A stretch of 64,000 bases of DNA. Origin: Poseidonocella sedimentorum. Lineage in GTDB: Bacteria; Pseudomonadota; Alphaproteobacteria; Rhodobacterales; Rhodobacteraceae. Where the stretch lies: positions 288,992 to 352,991 of the forward strand of contig NZ_FOYI01000003.1 in the NCBI RefSeq assembly GCF_900116005.1, written 5' to 3'. How positions within the stretch are numbered: position 1 is the stretch's first letter; each line of letters begins with the position of its first letter. The notes under the pieces are model-generated. The model did not search any database and was not told where the DNA came from. It saw only the letters and a program-made list of their open reading frames with translations. Made by a program: the position numbers and the translations under genes. Below, piece after piece: positions 47,179 through 56,923 of the stretch.

Positions 47179-48876
47179 CTAGACGGCTGTGTCGAGCTGC
47201 TCCAGCTTCGGCATCAGGCTCAGCAGCTCGCGGGTGTAACCATGCTCGGGCGCGGTGAAGAGGGTTTCGGTGTCCTGCACCTCGACAAGCTGCCCCCGCC
47301 GCATCACGCCGACCCGGTCGCAGACCTGGCGCACGACGGGCAAATCGTGGCTGATGAAGAGCATCGTCAGGCCGAGATGTTCCTGCAAGTCCTTGAGGAT
47401 ATTGAGGATCTGGGCCTGAATCGAGACGTCGAGCGCGCTTGTGGGCTCGTCGCAGATGAGGAAGCGCGGCTGGGTGGCGAGGGCGCGGGCGATGGAAATC
47501 CGCTGGCGCTGGCCGCCCGAGAACTCATGCGGATATTTGCGCCACGCGTCCTTGGCGAGGCCGACCCAATCGAGCAGCTGCCGCACCCGCTGATCGACCT
47601 CGCCCCGGGGCAGGAGCCGGTGGTGATGCAGCGGCTCGGCCACGATATCGCCCACCTTCATCCGCGGATTGAGGCTCGAAAAGGGATCCTGAAAGATCAT
47701 CTGGATCTGGCGGCGATAGGCGGCGAGCCCCTCGGCGCCCATGGTCGAGAGAGGCACCCCGTCGAAGACGATATCGCCGCCGTCCATCGGGTAGAGCGTC
47801 GCGATCATGCGCGCCACGGTTGACTTGCCCGAGCCGCTTTCGCCCACCAGTCCGAAGACCTCGCCATCGTGGATGTCGAAGGAGACCTCGTCGACGGCGG
47901 TGAAATAGCTGCGCCACGAGGGGATCAGCGAGCCGCGTTCGAGGAACCGTTTGGTGACGCCCTTGACCTCGAGCAGTCGGCCCGAGTCGGAGGTTTTGGT
48001 GCGCGGCCAGCTCTGGGCCAGCGCCTCGATCTTGAAGCCGCCCTCGCGCTTGCCGTATTCGATCAGCGGGAAGCGGTCGAGTTTGACGGTCGGGCGCGGC
48101 ACGGCGGAGATGAGCGAGCGGGTGTAGGGATGCGTCGGCGCGCCGAGCACTTGATCGGTAGTGCCGTTTTCGACCACCTCGCCGGCATACATCACCGTGA
48201 CCGTATCGGTCGTGTCGGCGATGACGCCCATGTCGTGGGTGACGAGGATGACGCCCACCTGCCGCTCGCGGGCGAGCTCCTTGATCAGGTCCAGCACCTG
48301 CGCCTGCACCGACACATCGAGCGCGGTTGTGGGCTCGTCGGCGATGATCACCGAGGGCTCCGAGCAAAGCGCGAGCGCGATCACGACCCGCTGGCGCATG
48401 CCCCCCGAGAATTGGTGCGGATACTGGTTGAACCGCTCTTCGGGATTGGGGATCGAGACCCGGTCGAGCAGCGCGAGCGCGCGTTTCTTGGCCTCGCTGG
48501 CGGAGACGCCGAGGTGGAGCTGGATGGTCTCGACGAGCTGCTCGCCCACGGTGAAGAGCGGGTTGAGCGAGGTCAGCGGATCCTGGAAGATCATGCTGAT
48601 CTCCCGGCCGCGCATCCGCCGCTTGGCTTCGAAATCGAGCGCGTCGACCCGCTCGCCCTTGAGCCAGATCTCGCCTTGGGTGATATGCGCCGGCGGATCG
48701 AGCAGGCCGATGACGGCGTTGCCGGTCATGGATTTGCCCGCGCCACTTTCGCCCACCACACCGCGGATCTCGCCGGGGTGGAGGTCATAGCTCACGTTGC
48801 GCACCGGGTTCACGATGCCGTGACGGGTCGGGATTTCGACCGTCAGATTGCGGATGGAAAGGACCGGTTCGCTCAT
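47179..48876 (-). CDS. Dipeptide/oligopeptide ABC transporter, fused double ATPase
   Basis: 565-aa protein joining the DppD-like and DppF-like ATPases in one chain. First domain: Walker A GESGAGKSMTGNAVIG, signature FSGGMRQRVVIALALC, Walker B VIIADEPTTALDVS. Second domain (from about residue 285): Walker A GESGSGKSTVARMIATL, signature FSGGQRQRISIARALA, Walker B FLICDEPTSALDVS. Both sites look active. The ATG at 48876 overlaps the upstream permease stop (ATGA). Fused forms are common in Rhodobacterales. It is the last gene of the leftward operon; substrate could be peptides or another amide-like nutrient such as glutathione. Confidence 0.94.
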   Translation of the reverse strand: MSEPVLSIRNLTVEIPTRHGIVNPVRNVSYDLHPGEIRGVVGESGAGKSMTGNAVIGLLDPPAHITQGEIWLKGERVDALDFEAKRRMRGREISMIFQDPLTSLNPLFTVGEQLVETIQLHLGVSASEAKKRALALLDRVSIPNPEERFNQYPHQFSGGMRQRVVIALALCSEPSVIIADEPTTALDVSVQAQVLDLIKELARERQVGVILVTHDMGVIADTTDTVTVMYAGEVVENGTTDQVLGAPTHPYTRSLISAVPRPTVKLDRFPLIEYGKREGGFKIEALAQSWPRTKTSDSGRLLEVKGVTKRFLERGSLIPSWRSYFTAVDEVSFDIHDGEVFGLVGESGSGKSTVARMIATLYPMDGGDIVFDGVPLSTMGAEGLAAYRRQIQMIFQDPFSSLNPRMKVGDIVAEPLHHHRLLPRGEVDQRVRQLLDWVGLAKDAWRKYPHEFSGGQRQRISIARALATQPRFLICDEPTSALDVSIQAQILNILKDLQEHLGLTMLFISHDLPVVRQVCDRVGVMRRGQLVEVQDTETLFTAPEHGYTRELLSLMPKLEQLDTAV

Positions 48877-49817
48877 TTCAGCCTCGGGTTCAATGCGTCG
48901 CGCAGCCAGTCGCCCAGCAAGTTCACGCTGAGCGCGAGCGCCAGAAGGGTGCAGGCCGGGAAGAACAGGATCCACCATTCGCCGGAGAAGAGATAGCCCT
49001 GCCCGATGCGGATCAGCGTGCCGAGCGAGGGCTGCGTCGGCGGCGCGCCGACACCGAGGAAGCTCAGCGTCGCCTCGGCGATGATGGCCAGCGCGAGCGA
49101 AATGGTCGCGATCACCAGCACGGGCGAGAGCACGTTGGGCAGGATGTGGCGGATCATGATCGTGGTGGGGCGCTGGCCGATGAGCCGGGCGGCGGCGACG
49201 TAGTCCTTGCCCTGCTCGACCAGCGTGGCGCCGCGCACCACGCGCGCGAACTGGACCCAGTCGCTCAGCCCGATCGCGAAGATCAGCACCCAGATCGCCA
49301 TCTCGTCGCGGTACTCCACCGGGGTCACGCCCTTGGCCACACCGAAGATCAGCATCGCCACGAGGATCGACGGGAAGGTCAGCTGGATATCCGCCGCGCG
49401 CATGATGATCGTCTCGACCCAGCCGCCGAAATAGCCCGAGAGGAGCCCCAGCGTGATCCCCAGCACCATGGCGAAGAGCACCGCGGCGAAGCCCACGAAG
49501 AGCGAAATCCGCATGCCATAAAGGATGGTGGAGAAGACGTCCCGGCCCTGATCGTCCGTCCCCATGAGGAAGCTCTCGCCGGTGAAGGCGTTGGGGGCGA
49601 GCGGCGCGGTGAAGCCGTTCATCAGGTTGAGGCTCGCCGGGTCGAACGGGTTGTAGGGCGCGATCAGCGGCGCGAGGAGCGACGACAGCACCAGAAGGGC
49701 CACAACCGCGAAGGAGGCCATCGCCACGGGCGAGCGGGTGAAGGCATAGAAGAAATCGCTCTCGCGGAAGCGGCGAAAGCGGCCGGGCGCGGGCGGTGTC
49801 GTGCTGTCGGACATCAT
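48873..49817 (-). CDS. Dipeptide-type ABC transporter permease (DppC-like)
   Basis: 314-aa inner-membrane permease with six predicted helices. The N-terminal cytoplasmic part includes FRESDFFYAFTRSPVAMASF, the usual DppC entry to helix 1; the coupling loop is YVAAARLIGQRPTTIMIRHILPN. An inserted loop (about residues 178-188, VTPVEYRDEM) is somewhat long. The start is the first of two ATGs, overlapping the DppB-like stop (ATGA). Longer frames upstream are antisense-like and rejected. Confidence 0.94.
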   Translation of the reverse strand: MMSDSTTPPAPGRFRRFRESDFFYAFTRSPVAMASFAVVALLVLSSLLAPLIAPYNPFDPASLNLMNGFTAPLAPNAFTGESFLMGTDDQGRDVFSTILYGMRISLFVGFAAVLFAMVLGITLGLLSGYFGGWVETIIMRAADIQLTFPSILVAMLIFGVAKGVTPVEYRDEMAIWVLIFAIGLSDWVQFARVVRGATLVEQGKDYVAAARLIGQRPTTIMIRHILPNVLSPVLVIATISLALAIIAEATLSFLGVGAPPTQPSLGTLIRIGQGYLFSGEWWILFFPACTLLALALSVNLLGDWLRDALNPRLK

Positions 49818-50797
49818 TTGCCCCCCGAGCTGTCGATCCGCAGGCGCGGGTCGATGAAGACGTAAAGGATATCCACCAGCAGGTTGATGCCCACGAACAT
49901 GACCGAGATCAGCATGAGGTAGGCCGCCATGACGGGGATATCGACGAACTGGATCGCGTTGATGAAGAGCAGCCCCACGCCGGGCCATTGGAAGACCGTC
50001 TCGGTGATGATTGCGAAGGCGATGATCGAGCCGAGCTGGAGGCCGATGACGGTGACCACCGGGACCATCGTGTTCTTGAGCGCATGGCGGAAATTGACGA
50101 CCCGTTCGCGGATGCCGCGGGCGCGGGCGAAGCGGATGTAATCCTGCCGCAGGACTTCGAGCATCTCGGAGCGCACGAGGCGCATGATCAGCGTCATCTG
50201 GTAAAGTCCAAGGGTGATCGAGGGCAGGATAAGCGCGCGGAGCCCGCTTTCGGTGAGGAACCCGGTCGTCCACCAACCGCCGAGCCGCACCGTCTCGCCG
50301 CGCCCGAAGGAAGGCAGCCAGCCAAGCTCGACCGAAAAGAGGTAGATGAGCAGGATCCCGATGAGAAAGGTGGGCAGCGAGACCCCGATGAGCGAGGTCG
50401 CCATGATCACATTGGCCGCGATCCCGTCGCGCCGGATCGCGGTGAAGACGCCGAGCCCGATCCCGAAGAGCACCGCGAGGATGCCCGAGACGGCGGCGAG
50501 CTCCAGCGTCGCGGGGGCGCGCTCGAAGATGATATCGGCCACGGGCCGCCCCTGACGGTAGCTCACGCCGAAATTGCCCTGCACCGCGCCTTCGAGAAAG
50601 CGGTAGTACTGAACGACGAAGGGCTGATCGAGGCCGAGCTGGCCGCGCAGGCGCTCCACGTCCTCGATGGTGCGCTCCTGCCCGAGCATGTTGTCGATCG
50701 GATCGCCCACGAAACGGAACATCGAGAAGGCCACGAGCCCCACGATCATCAGTACCAGAAGGGATTGCCCGACGCGGCGGATGATGAAGGCTAACAT
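49814..50797 (-). CDS. Dipeptide-type ABC transporter permease (DppB-like)
   Basis: 327-aa permease, MLAFIIRRVGQSLLVLMIVGL at the N-terminus and the coupling segment YIRFARARGIRERVVNFRHALKN near residue 213. It pairs with the DppC-like protein to form the channel. It starts 61 bp after the stop of the upstream binding-protein gene and overlaps the next gene by four bases, so the order is binding protein, DppB, DppC, fused ATPase. Confidence 0.94.
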   Translation of the reverse strand: MLAFIIRRVGQSLLVLMIVGLVAFSMFRFVGDPIDNMLGQERTIEDVERLRGQLGLDQPFVVQYYRFLEGAVQGNFGVSYRQGRPVADIIFERAPATLELAAVSGILAVLFGIGLGVFTAIRRDGIAANVIMATSLIGVSLPTFLIGILLIYLFSVELGWLPSFGRGETVRLGGWWTTGFLTESGLRALILPSITLGLYQMTLIMRLVRSEMLEVLRQDYIRFARARGIRERVVNFRHALKNTMVPVVTVIGLQLGSIIAFAIITETVFQWPGVGLLFINAIQFVDIPVMAAYLMLISVMFVGINLLVDILYVFIDPRLRIDSSGGK

Positions 50798-50858
50798 GGT
50801 CTCACTCTCTCCCCCTGCCCGCGCCGCTCAGCGCCGCGCGGGCCATTGCCGGACACTA

Positions 50859-52418
50859 TCAATCGAGCGTAACCCACCGCAACAGAAAGAAGTTATCCGG
50901 CCGTTGGGTCAGTTCGACATTGGACCGCACGCCCCAGACCAGCGGCTGGACGTAGAGCGGCACATAGGCGACCTCGTCGGCGAGGGTCCGGGCGACCTCG
51001 TCAAGCATCGCCTGCCGCGCGCCGGCATCGATGGTGGACTGGATCTCGGGGAGGAGCGCGTCGACGCGGGCGTTGGAGTAGCCGCCGAAGTTCCACGAAC
51101 CGAGTTTCTTCTCGTCGTTCGGCGTCGCCGCAAGGAAGCGGATCGGGTGTTCCGCGTCGAAGGTCCCCGGCGACCAGCCGAGCAGGTACATGTCGAAGTT
51201 GTCGGCCCGAAGCTCGGGCCAGTAATTCTGGACCGGCATCGCATCGAGGGTTGCCCGAAGGCCGACCTGCGCGAGCATTCCGGTGATCGCCTGACAGACG
51301 GCCTCGTCGTTGAGGTAGCGGTCATTGGGGCATTTGAGCCCGAAGCCGAAGCCCTCGGGATAGCCCGCCTCGGCCAGAAGCGCGCGGGCGGCGTCCGGGT
51401 CATAGGCATAGCCCTCAAGCCCCTCGGTGAAGCCGTCCATCGCCGGGCTCACGAGTTGGTTCGCCGGTTCGGCATTGCCGCGCATGATCGTCTGGAGGAT
51501 GGCGGGCACGTTGATCGCATGGGCCACGGCGCGGCGCACGCGCGCGTCAGCGAAGGGGTTCTCGCCCTCCACGTCGGCGCTGTATTGCAGCGCCTCGGCC
51601 TCATGCGGGAAGCCCAGCATGATGACCCGTGCCTCGATCCCCTGAATGACCTTCACGTCGGGGTTGGCCTGAAGCCGCGCCACGTCCTGAATGGGCACCG
51701 GGTTGATGAAATCGACATCCCCCGAGAGCAGCGCCGCGAGCGCCGTCGCCGGGTTCTGGATCGGGGTGAGCTCGGCGCGGGTGAGGTTGTGCTCGGCCTC
51801 GTCCCACCAGCCGGCAAAGGGCTCCAGCACCGTGCGCAGCCCCGGCTCGCGGGTGGTGAGCTTGAAGGCGCCGGTGCCGTTGGCGTTGAGCGTGGCGAAG
51901 TTACCGTTTTCCTTGTCGGGCCGCGCGGCGCCGTTGGCCTCGGCCCAGCCGCTGTCCATCATCATCCAGTTGGCGATGCTGCCCGGAAAGATCGGGTTCG
52001 GCGCGGTGGTGAGGAAATCGACGGTATGGTCATCGACCTTGACGACCTCGGCGACCGGCGCGAACCAGCTGCGGGTATCGGCCGCCTCGGAGGCGGCGCG
52101 CTCGTAGGAGAAGATCACGTCATCGGCGTCGAACGCCGCGCCGTCGTGGAAGCTCACGCCCTCGCGCAGGGTGAAGCGCCAGCCCTCGCCCTCGCCGATC
52201 GGCTCCCAGGATGTGGCAAGCGCAGGCTCGATACCCATGTCCTTGCCCCGCCGGACGAGCCCTTCGTAGACGTTGTTGAGAAAGCCCAGAACCGGCGTCG
52301 AATTGACCGCGTGGGGATCCATCGTCTGCGGATCGGTGGTCTCGGCCCAGGTGAACTCCTCGGCCTCAAGCGGCAGGGCGGCGGTGGCCAGCACCAGCGC
52401 GGCGATAGATCGTCTCAT
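50859..52418 (-). CDS. Extracellular solute-binding protein family 5, first copy (adjacent to permeases)
   Basis: 519-aa periplasmic binding protein. The signal peptide MRRSIAALVLATAALPLEA leads to EEFTWAETTDPQTMDPHAV, the typical SBP_5 opening, followed by WRFTLREGVSFHDGAAFDADDV. GGGGAGA lies just upstream of ATG 52418; the longer frame to 52529 is rejected. Similar in sequence and layout to the next protein upstream (both contain CPNDRY-(L/I)-NDEA), so the operon carries two related binding proteins for one translocator. Confidence 0.93.
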   Translation of the reverse strand: MRRSIAALVLATAALPLEAEEFTWAETTDPQTMDPHAVNSTPVLGFLNNVYEGLVRRGKDMGIEPALATSWEPIGEGEGWRFTLREGVSFHDGAAFDADDVIFSYERAASEAADTRSWFAPVAEVVKVDDHTVDFLTTAPNPIFPGSIANWMMMDSGWAEANGAARPDKENGNFATLNANGTGAFKLTTREPGLRTVLEPFAGWWDEAEHNLTRAELTPIQNPATALAALLSGDVDFINPVPIQDVARLQANPDVKVIQGIEARVIMLGFPHEAEALQYSADVEGENPFADARVRRAVAHAINVPAILQTIMRGNAEPANQLVSPAMDGFTEGLEGYAYDPDAARALLAEAGYPEGFGFGLKCPNDRYLNDEAVCQAITGMLAQVGLRATLDAMPVQNYWPELRADNFDMYLLGWSPGTFDAEHPIRFLAATPNDEKKLGSWNFGGYSNARVDALLPEIQSTIDAGARQAMLDEVARTLADEVAYVPLYVQPLVWGVRSNVELTQRPDNFFLLRWVTLD

Positions 52419-52624
52419 GGGTCTCTCCCCTTTTGGCGGCAATCGGGCAGTCAGATGACTGGTGGTCGGTAGCTCGGTGATCTTGGGGTGGGCAGATCGT
52501 ATACCCGGCGACAGGGGGGCTTGCCCCACCCAGCCCGCAACGCCCAGCCCGGCAAATGCGTGCGGCCCCGAGGGGATGCACCCCCCGGAGCCTGCGGATT
52601 TCAGAAACGCGACATCTGCGCGGA

Positions 52625-54205
52625 TCAGTTGACGGTGATGTATTTCACCTTGGGCTGATCTTCGGGATCGACCTCGATGCCGAACGTCTCGCTCATGCCC
52701 CAGTTCAGCACCTGATGGTGAATCGGGATGTAGAGCGCCTCGTCCTGCACCACGCGCCAGATATCGGCGATGTCGGCGTTGCGCGCGTCCAGATCGGTGT
52801 TGGATGCGAGCGACTCGATCTTGGCGTCGAGCTCGTCATTGTCGAACCCGGTGCCGTTCCATGTGCCGATGCTGTCTTCGCGGCCGTGCACGAGGAAGTT
52901 GAAGATGTATTCCGAATCGTAGGTCGGAACGCCCCAGCCGAGCATGTAGAAATCGGTCTGGCCTTCGGTGATCAGCGGGAAGTGCTGGGCCTTGGGTTTG
53001 GCGTCAAGGTTCACGGTGATGCCGATCTGGCCGAGCATCCCGACCGCGGCCTGACAGATCGCCTCGTCGTTGATGTAGCGGTCATTGGGGCAATCGAGCC
53101 GGATCGAGAAGCCGTCGCCATAGCCCGCCTCGGCGAGAAGCGCCTTGGCGCCTTCGATGTCGGTGCTGCTTTCGGCATCCATCTCGGCGGTCCAGCCGTT
53201 GACGAAGGGCGGCGCGATCATGCCCGCGGGGATCGACTGGCCGCGCATGACGACCTGCTGGATCGCATCGCGGTTGATCGCCATGGACATCGCCTTGCGC
53301 ACGCGCACATCCGCCAGCGGGTTGGCCCCGTCCACGTCATCGGCCTCGATGTCATCGGCGCCCATGTTGAGCCCGAAGAAGATGACCCGGTTCTGCGGCG
53401 CCTTCTTGACCGTGAGCCCCTCGACCGCGTTGACGCGCTCAAGATCCTGCACCGGCATGTCCTGAAGGAAATCGACCTCGCCCGAGAGCATCGCCGCAAC
53501 CCGCGTCGCGGCGTTCTGGATCGGGGTGTAGACGATCTCGGTCACCTCCAGCGGGAACTGGTCGATGCCCCAGTAGGCCTCGTTCTTGGCCATGACGGTC
53601 TTCACGTCGGGCTCGCGGCTCACCAGAGTGTAGGGCCCGGTGCCGTTGGCGTTCGTGGTGGCATAGGTGATCTCGCCGCCCTCGAAGTCCTGCACGTTGA
53701 CGGTGTTGTTGGCCTCGGCCCAGCCCTTGTCCATCATGAACAGGTTGGTCAGGTTCGACGGCAGGATCGGGTTCGGCCCGTCGGTGACGATCTCGACCGT
53801 GAGGTCATCGACCGCGCGCACTTCGGTGATCGAGCCGATCAGCTCTTTCATGTCCGAGTTCGGCTGTTGCGCCCGCTCGAAGCTGAAGACCACGTCTTCG
53901 GCGGTGAACGCGGCGCCATCGTGGAAGGTCACGCCCTCACGCAGCTTGAAGACCCAGACGTTGGGATCGTCTGCCTTCGGGCCCCATTCGGTCGCGAGCG
54001 CGGGCTCGAAGGCGCCGGTCGTGTCGCGGATGATGAGCGGCTCATACATCTGGTGGCGGACGGTATGCGTCGGCCCTTCGTTCTGGGCATGCGGATCGAG
54101 CGTCAGAGCATCGCCCGCGCGCGCCCACCGCAGCGTCTCGGCGCCCACGGGCGCGGCCATCGCGGCAATGAACGAGGCCAATACGGCTTTGGATACGGTT
54201 TTCAT
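52625..54205 (-). CDS. Extracellular solute-binding protein family 5, second copy (operon leader)
   Basis: 526-aa periplasmic binding protein. Signal peptide MKTVSKAVLASFIAAMAAPVGA, then ETLRWARAGDALTLDPHAQ, and FKLREGVTFHDGAAFTAEDV. ATG 54205 follows AGGGAG at a 6-nt spacing; a 65-residue upstream extension is unsupported. It is the first gene of the leftward importer operon, separated from the paralogous binding protein by 206 bp that contain an imperfect GC hairpin. The two copies have diverged and may bind different ligands. Confidence 0.93.
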   Translation of the reverse strand: MKTVSKAVLASFIAAMAAPVGAETLRWARAGDALTLDPHAQNEGPTHTVRHQMYEPLIIRDTTGAFEPALATEWGPKADDPNVWVFKLREGVTFHDGAAFTAEDVVFSFERAQQPNSDMKELIGSITEVRAVDDLTVEIVTDGPNPILPSNLTNLFMMDKGWAEANNTVNVQDFEGGEITYATTNANGTGPYTLVSREPDVKTVMAKNEAYWGIDQFPLEVTEIVYTPIQNAATRVAAMLSGEVDFLQDMPVQDLERVNAVEGLTVKKAPQNRVIFFGLNMGADDIEADDVDGANPLADVRVRKAMSMAINRDAIQQVVMRGQSIPAGMIAPPFVNGWTAEMDAESSTDIEGAKALLAEAGYGDGFSIRLDCPNDRYINDEAICQAAVGMLGQIGITVNLDAKPKAQHFPLITEGQTDFYMLGWGVPTYDSEYIFNFLVHGREDSIGTWNGTGFDNDELDAKIESLASNTDLDARNADIADIWRVVQDEALYIPIHHQVLNWGMSETFGIEVDPEDQPKVKYITVN

Positions 54206-54224
54206 GAGAACTCCCTGTCTTCGT

Positions 54225-54252
54225 TTTATCGGCGCAGTCTTGGTCAATTCAA
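54225..54252 (-). promoter_or_regulatory. Weak candidate promoter of the peptide importer operon
   Basis: On the minus strand TTGAAT (54252-54247), 16 nt, GATAAA (54230-54225), about 20 nt before the start codon. Several mismatches to sigma-70. Confidence 0.3.
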
Positions 54253-54423
54253 AACAGATCACAAGAGCCATGGCGCGAGAAAACCCGCCCGGCGGACGCG
54301 AGGTCAGGCCCCGGCGCTGAAAGTCCCGGCGCCGGATCGGGAGCCGGTTTCGCAAGACAAGATATCCGATGGTTTTTATCAGACTCCTCTTCCCCGACAA
54401 CCTCTTCCGCGCTATGAAACCCC

Positions 54424-55452
54424 ATGATGACAGGTTCGGACATCCGCGCCGCCCGCCGCCAGCACAGCGGCCGCGCGCGAGACATCGCAGAGGCGATGGG
54501 AGTATCGGAGGCGCAGCTCGTGGCCTCCGGCGTTGGCGAAGGCACCACGGCGATCGGGCCCGACCCGAACCAGATCGTGCCCCTGCTGGAGCCGCTCGGG
54601 CCCTGCATGGCGCTCACGCGCAACCCCTCCTGCGTGATCGAAAAGGACGGGATCTACAGCGATTTTCACGGCGGCGATCATGCCTGCATGACCCTCTCGC
54701 CCCAGATCGACCTGCGCATGTTTCCCAAGCACTGGGTCTATGGCTACGCGGTCGAGGAAGAGGTCAAGGGCGCCACGCGGCGCAGCGTTCAGGTGTTCGA
54801 TGCATCCGGCACGGCGGTCCACAAGACCTACCTGCGCGAGGGCGCGGATCTCGATGCCTGGTCGCGGCTGACGGGCGCGCTTGCCCTCGATGATCAGTCC
54901 GACACGATCACCGTCTCCGCCCCGCCCCCGCCGGAAGGGGCGCGGATGAACCCCGAGAAGCGCGAGATCCTGCTTCAGGAATGGGCGCGCCTGACCGACA
55001 CGCACCAGTTCCTGCGCCTGTGCGCCAAGCTACGGATGAACCGGCTCGGGGCCTATCGCATCGCCGAGGCTCCCTTCGTGCGCCCGCTGGCGCCGACCAT
55101 CCTGCCCGAGCTGCTGGAGACGGTGCGCGCCGCCGCCATCCCGGTGATGATTTTCGTGGGCAATCGCGGCTGCATCGAGATCCACAGCGGCCCGATCGGC
55201 CGGCTGCAGGCGATGGGCCCTTGGGAGAACGTGCTCGATCCGGGGTTCAACCTGCACCTGCGCGGCGATCATGTGGCCGAGGTCTGGGCGGTGGAAAAGC
55301 CGACCCACCGGGGCCCGGCGCTGTCGGTCGAGGCCTTCGACGCCGAGGGCAATCTCATCCTGCAGCTCTTTCCCGTGCCCAAACCACCCCTGGACAGCCG
55401 CGCGCCCTGGGCCGAGATCGTGGCGGGCCTGCGGGATCTCGAACCGGCATGA
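54424..55452 (+). CDS. hmuS: Hemin-degrading factor / heme-trafficking protein
   Basis: 342-aa cytoplasmic protein with the tandem-repeat HmuS/HemS architecture: each half has a related beta-sheet unit, the first with LTRNPSCVIEKDGIYSDFHGG and the second with IPVMIFVGNRGCIEIHSGPI. A His of the family appears in LDPGFNLHLRGDHVAEVW. It takes heme from the HmuUV importer and passes it on or breaks it down. Usually it sits beside hmuR/hmuTUV, which are absent here. ATG 54424 and 54427 are both possible; neither has a clear ribosome site. It overlaps the next gene by ATGA. Confidence 0.92.
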   Translation: MMTGSDIRAARRQHSGRARDIAEAMGVSEAQLVASGVGEGTTAIGPDPNQIVPLLEPLGPCMALTRNPSCVIEKDGIYSDFHGGDHACMTLSPQIDLRMFPKHWVYGYAVEEEVKGATRRSVQVFDASGTAVHKTYLREGADLDAWSRLTGALALDDQSDTITVSAPPPPEGARMNPEKREILLQEWARLTDTHQFLRLCAKLRMNRLGAYRIAEAPFVRPLAPTILPELLETVRAAAIPVMIFVGNRGCIEIHSGPIGRLQAMGPWENVLDPGFNLHLRGDHVAEVWAVEKPTHRGPALSVEAFDAEGNLILQLFPVPKPPLDSRAPWAEIVAGLRDLEPA

Positions 55453-55958
55453 GCCGCGCGCGGCGGTGCCCTGCCCCGCGCGCCCTGCGGGGGCTCGCGC
55501 TCGATCCGTCGGAGTTCGTGATCCTGTCGGTGCTGCGGCTCTATGTCTCCAGCTTCACCGCGCCGGAGCGGCAGCATTGGCTCGCCGGGTTGACCTGCGC
55601 CCAGCGGTTTTTCGGGGAGGAGGCCGGCCCGGGCGCCGCCTGCGCCATTCTTGCCGGCGTTCAGGCGCTGCGCCAGTCGCGCGTCTCGCCCCTGCGCATC
55701 ACCGCGCCCGAGGGCCCCGGCCCCGCCCGCGCGCTGACTGATCACGAACGGCTTTTCATCCTGAGCCTGCGCGCCATGCGTCAGGGCCAGAAAACTGCCG
55801 CGGAAGGCTTTGCTCTGCTGCTCTGCGAGGGCAATGACACGGGGCCCCTGCTCCGCAGCCTCGCCAAGATCGCCGCGCTGAGCCCGCCCGCGCAGGGCGC
55901 GGCCAAAGCCCGCCCCGTCCGCGACGCCGAGGCGCTCAGACCCCGCGCAGGACCGTAA
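55449..55958 (+). CDS. Hypothetical protein co-translated with hmuS
   Basis: 169 aa, not recognised. Basic and Ala/Arg-rich, with a helical middle (SEFVILSVLRLYVSSFTAPERQHW, LTDHERLFILSLRAMRQGQKT) and no signal peptide or membrane helix. It starts within the hmuS stop codon (ATGA), so it is likely made with HmuS and may have a role in heme or iron handling; that is inference from position alone. Its 3' end overlaps the convergent AEC transporter gene by 23 bp. Confidence 0.75.
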   Translation: MSRARRCPAPRALRGLALDPSEFVILSVLRLYVSSFTAPERQHWLAGLTCAQRFFGEEAGPGAACAILAGVQALRQSRVSPLRITAPEGPGPARALTDHERLFILSLRAMRQGQKTAAEGFALLLCEGNDTGPLLRSLAKIAALSPPAQGAAKARPVRDAEALRPRAGP

Positions 55959-56874
55959 GCCAGAAGGTCACCGAGAGGATCGACATCGCGGTTGCGATCA
56001 GCACCGACGAGGCCGCGACCCGTTTGGCCACGCCGTACATGTTGGCAAAGATATAGGCATTGACCCCCGGCGCCATCGCCGAGGTCAGGACCGCCGATCG
56101 GAACCCCGCGGGGCCCAGCCCGGTGAGCTTGCCGAGCGACCAGACGATCGCGGGATGCAGCAGCAACGTCACAGCGCAGACCATGGCGATCGCCCGCGTG
56201 TCCCCCTCGGGGCGGTACTGCGCGAGGATGCTGCCCAGCCCGAAGAGCGCGGCGGGAAGCGCGGCGCGCGCGATCAGGCCCACCGCCTCGGCCGCCGCCC
56301 CCGGCACCGGCACCTGCGCGAGATTGATCACCAGCCCGAGCGCAAGCGCGATGATCAGCACATTGCCCAGCATCGAGCGCAGGACCTTGAGCGTGATGGA
56401 GCCGCCGAGGGCCAAGCGACGCGCGCGGAATATCTCCATCACAGTGACCCCGAGCCCGTAGCAGATCGGCGCGTGCACCGCGATGATCGCGTAGTTGGCG
56501 GCGAGCGCATCCGGCCCGAAGGCGCGCTCGGTGATCGGCAGGCCGAGCAGGAGCGAGTTGGAAAACAGACAGGTGAAACCGATGGCGACCGCATCCTCCG
56601 GCGGGCGCTTGAGCCAGAAGATCGAGAGCCCCATGCCGACGAAGAAACACGCGAACGCGCCCGCGTAGAAGGACAGCAGCAGCCGCCATTCAAAGGCCTC
56701 GCCGAGATCGAGGGTCGAGATCGCCTGAAAGAGCAGGCAGGGAAGCGCGAAATTCTGGACGAATCTCATGAGCCCGCCAACGGCGGCTTCGGGAAACACC
56801 CCGCGCCAATGGGCGACGTAACCCGCTCCGATCACGAGGAAAACCGGCAGGATAATCTCGATCAGCGCTTGCAT
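55936..56874 (-). CDS. AEC-family transporter
   Basis: 312-aa inner-membrane protein of the auxin efflux carrier family, about ten helices, starting MQALIEIILPVFLVIGAGY. It shows the family's break in helix 4-5 (FSNSLLLGLPI) and a late polar stretch SAMAPGVNAYIFANMYG. Bacterial members carry malate or other small organic anions; the ligand here is unknown. ATG 56874 is chosen since the extension to 56955 is polar and unsupported. It lies alone between the hmuS pair and the dacC operon. Confidence 0.88.
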   Translation of the reverse strand: MQALIEIILPVFLVIGAGYVAHWRGVFPEAAVGGLMRFVQNFALPCLLFQAISTLDLGEAFEWRLLLSFYAGAFACFFVGMGLSIFWLKRPPEDAVAIGFTCLFSNSLLLGLPITERAFGPDALAANYAIIAVHAPICYGLGVTVMEIFRARRLALGGSITLKVLRSMLGNVLIIALALGLVINLAQVPVPGAAAEAVGLIARAALPAALFGLGSILAQYRPEGDTRAIAMVCAVTLLLHPAIVWSLGKLTGLGPAGFRSAVLTSAMAPGVNAYIFANMYGVAKRVAASSVLIATAMSILSVTFWLTVLRGV

Positions 56875-56923
56875 CTCGGCCTTTCCGGGGCGCGGCGCCC
56901 CGCGCGGATCCGCGGCCCTGCGC

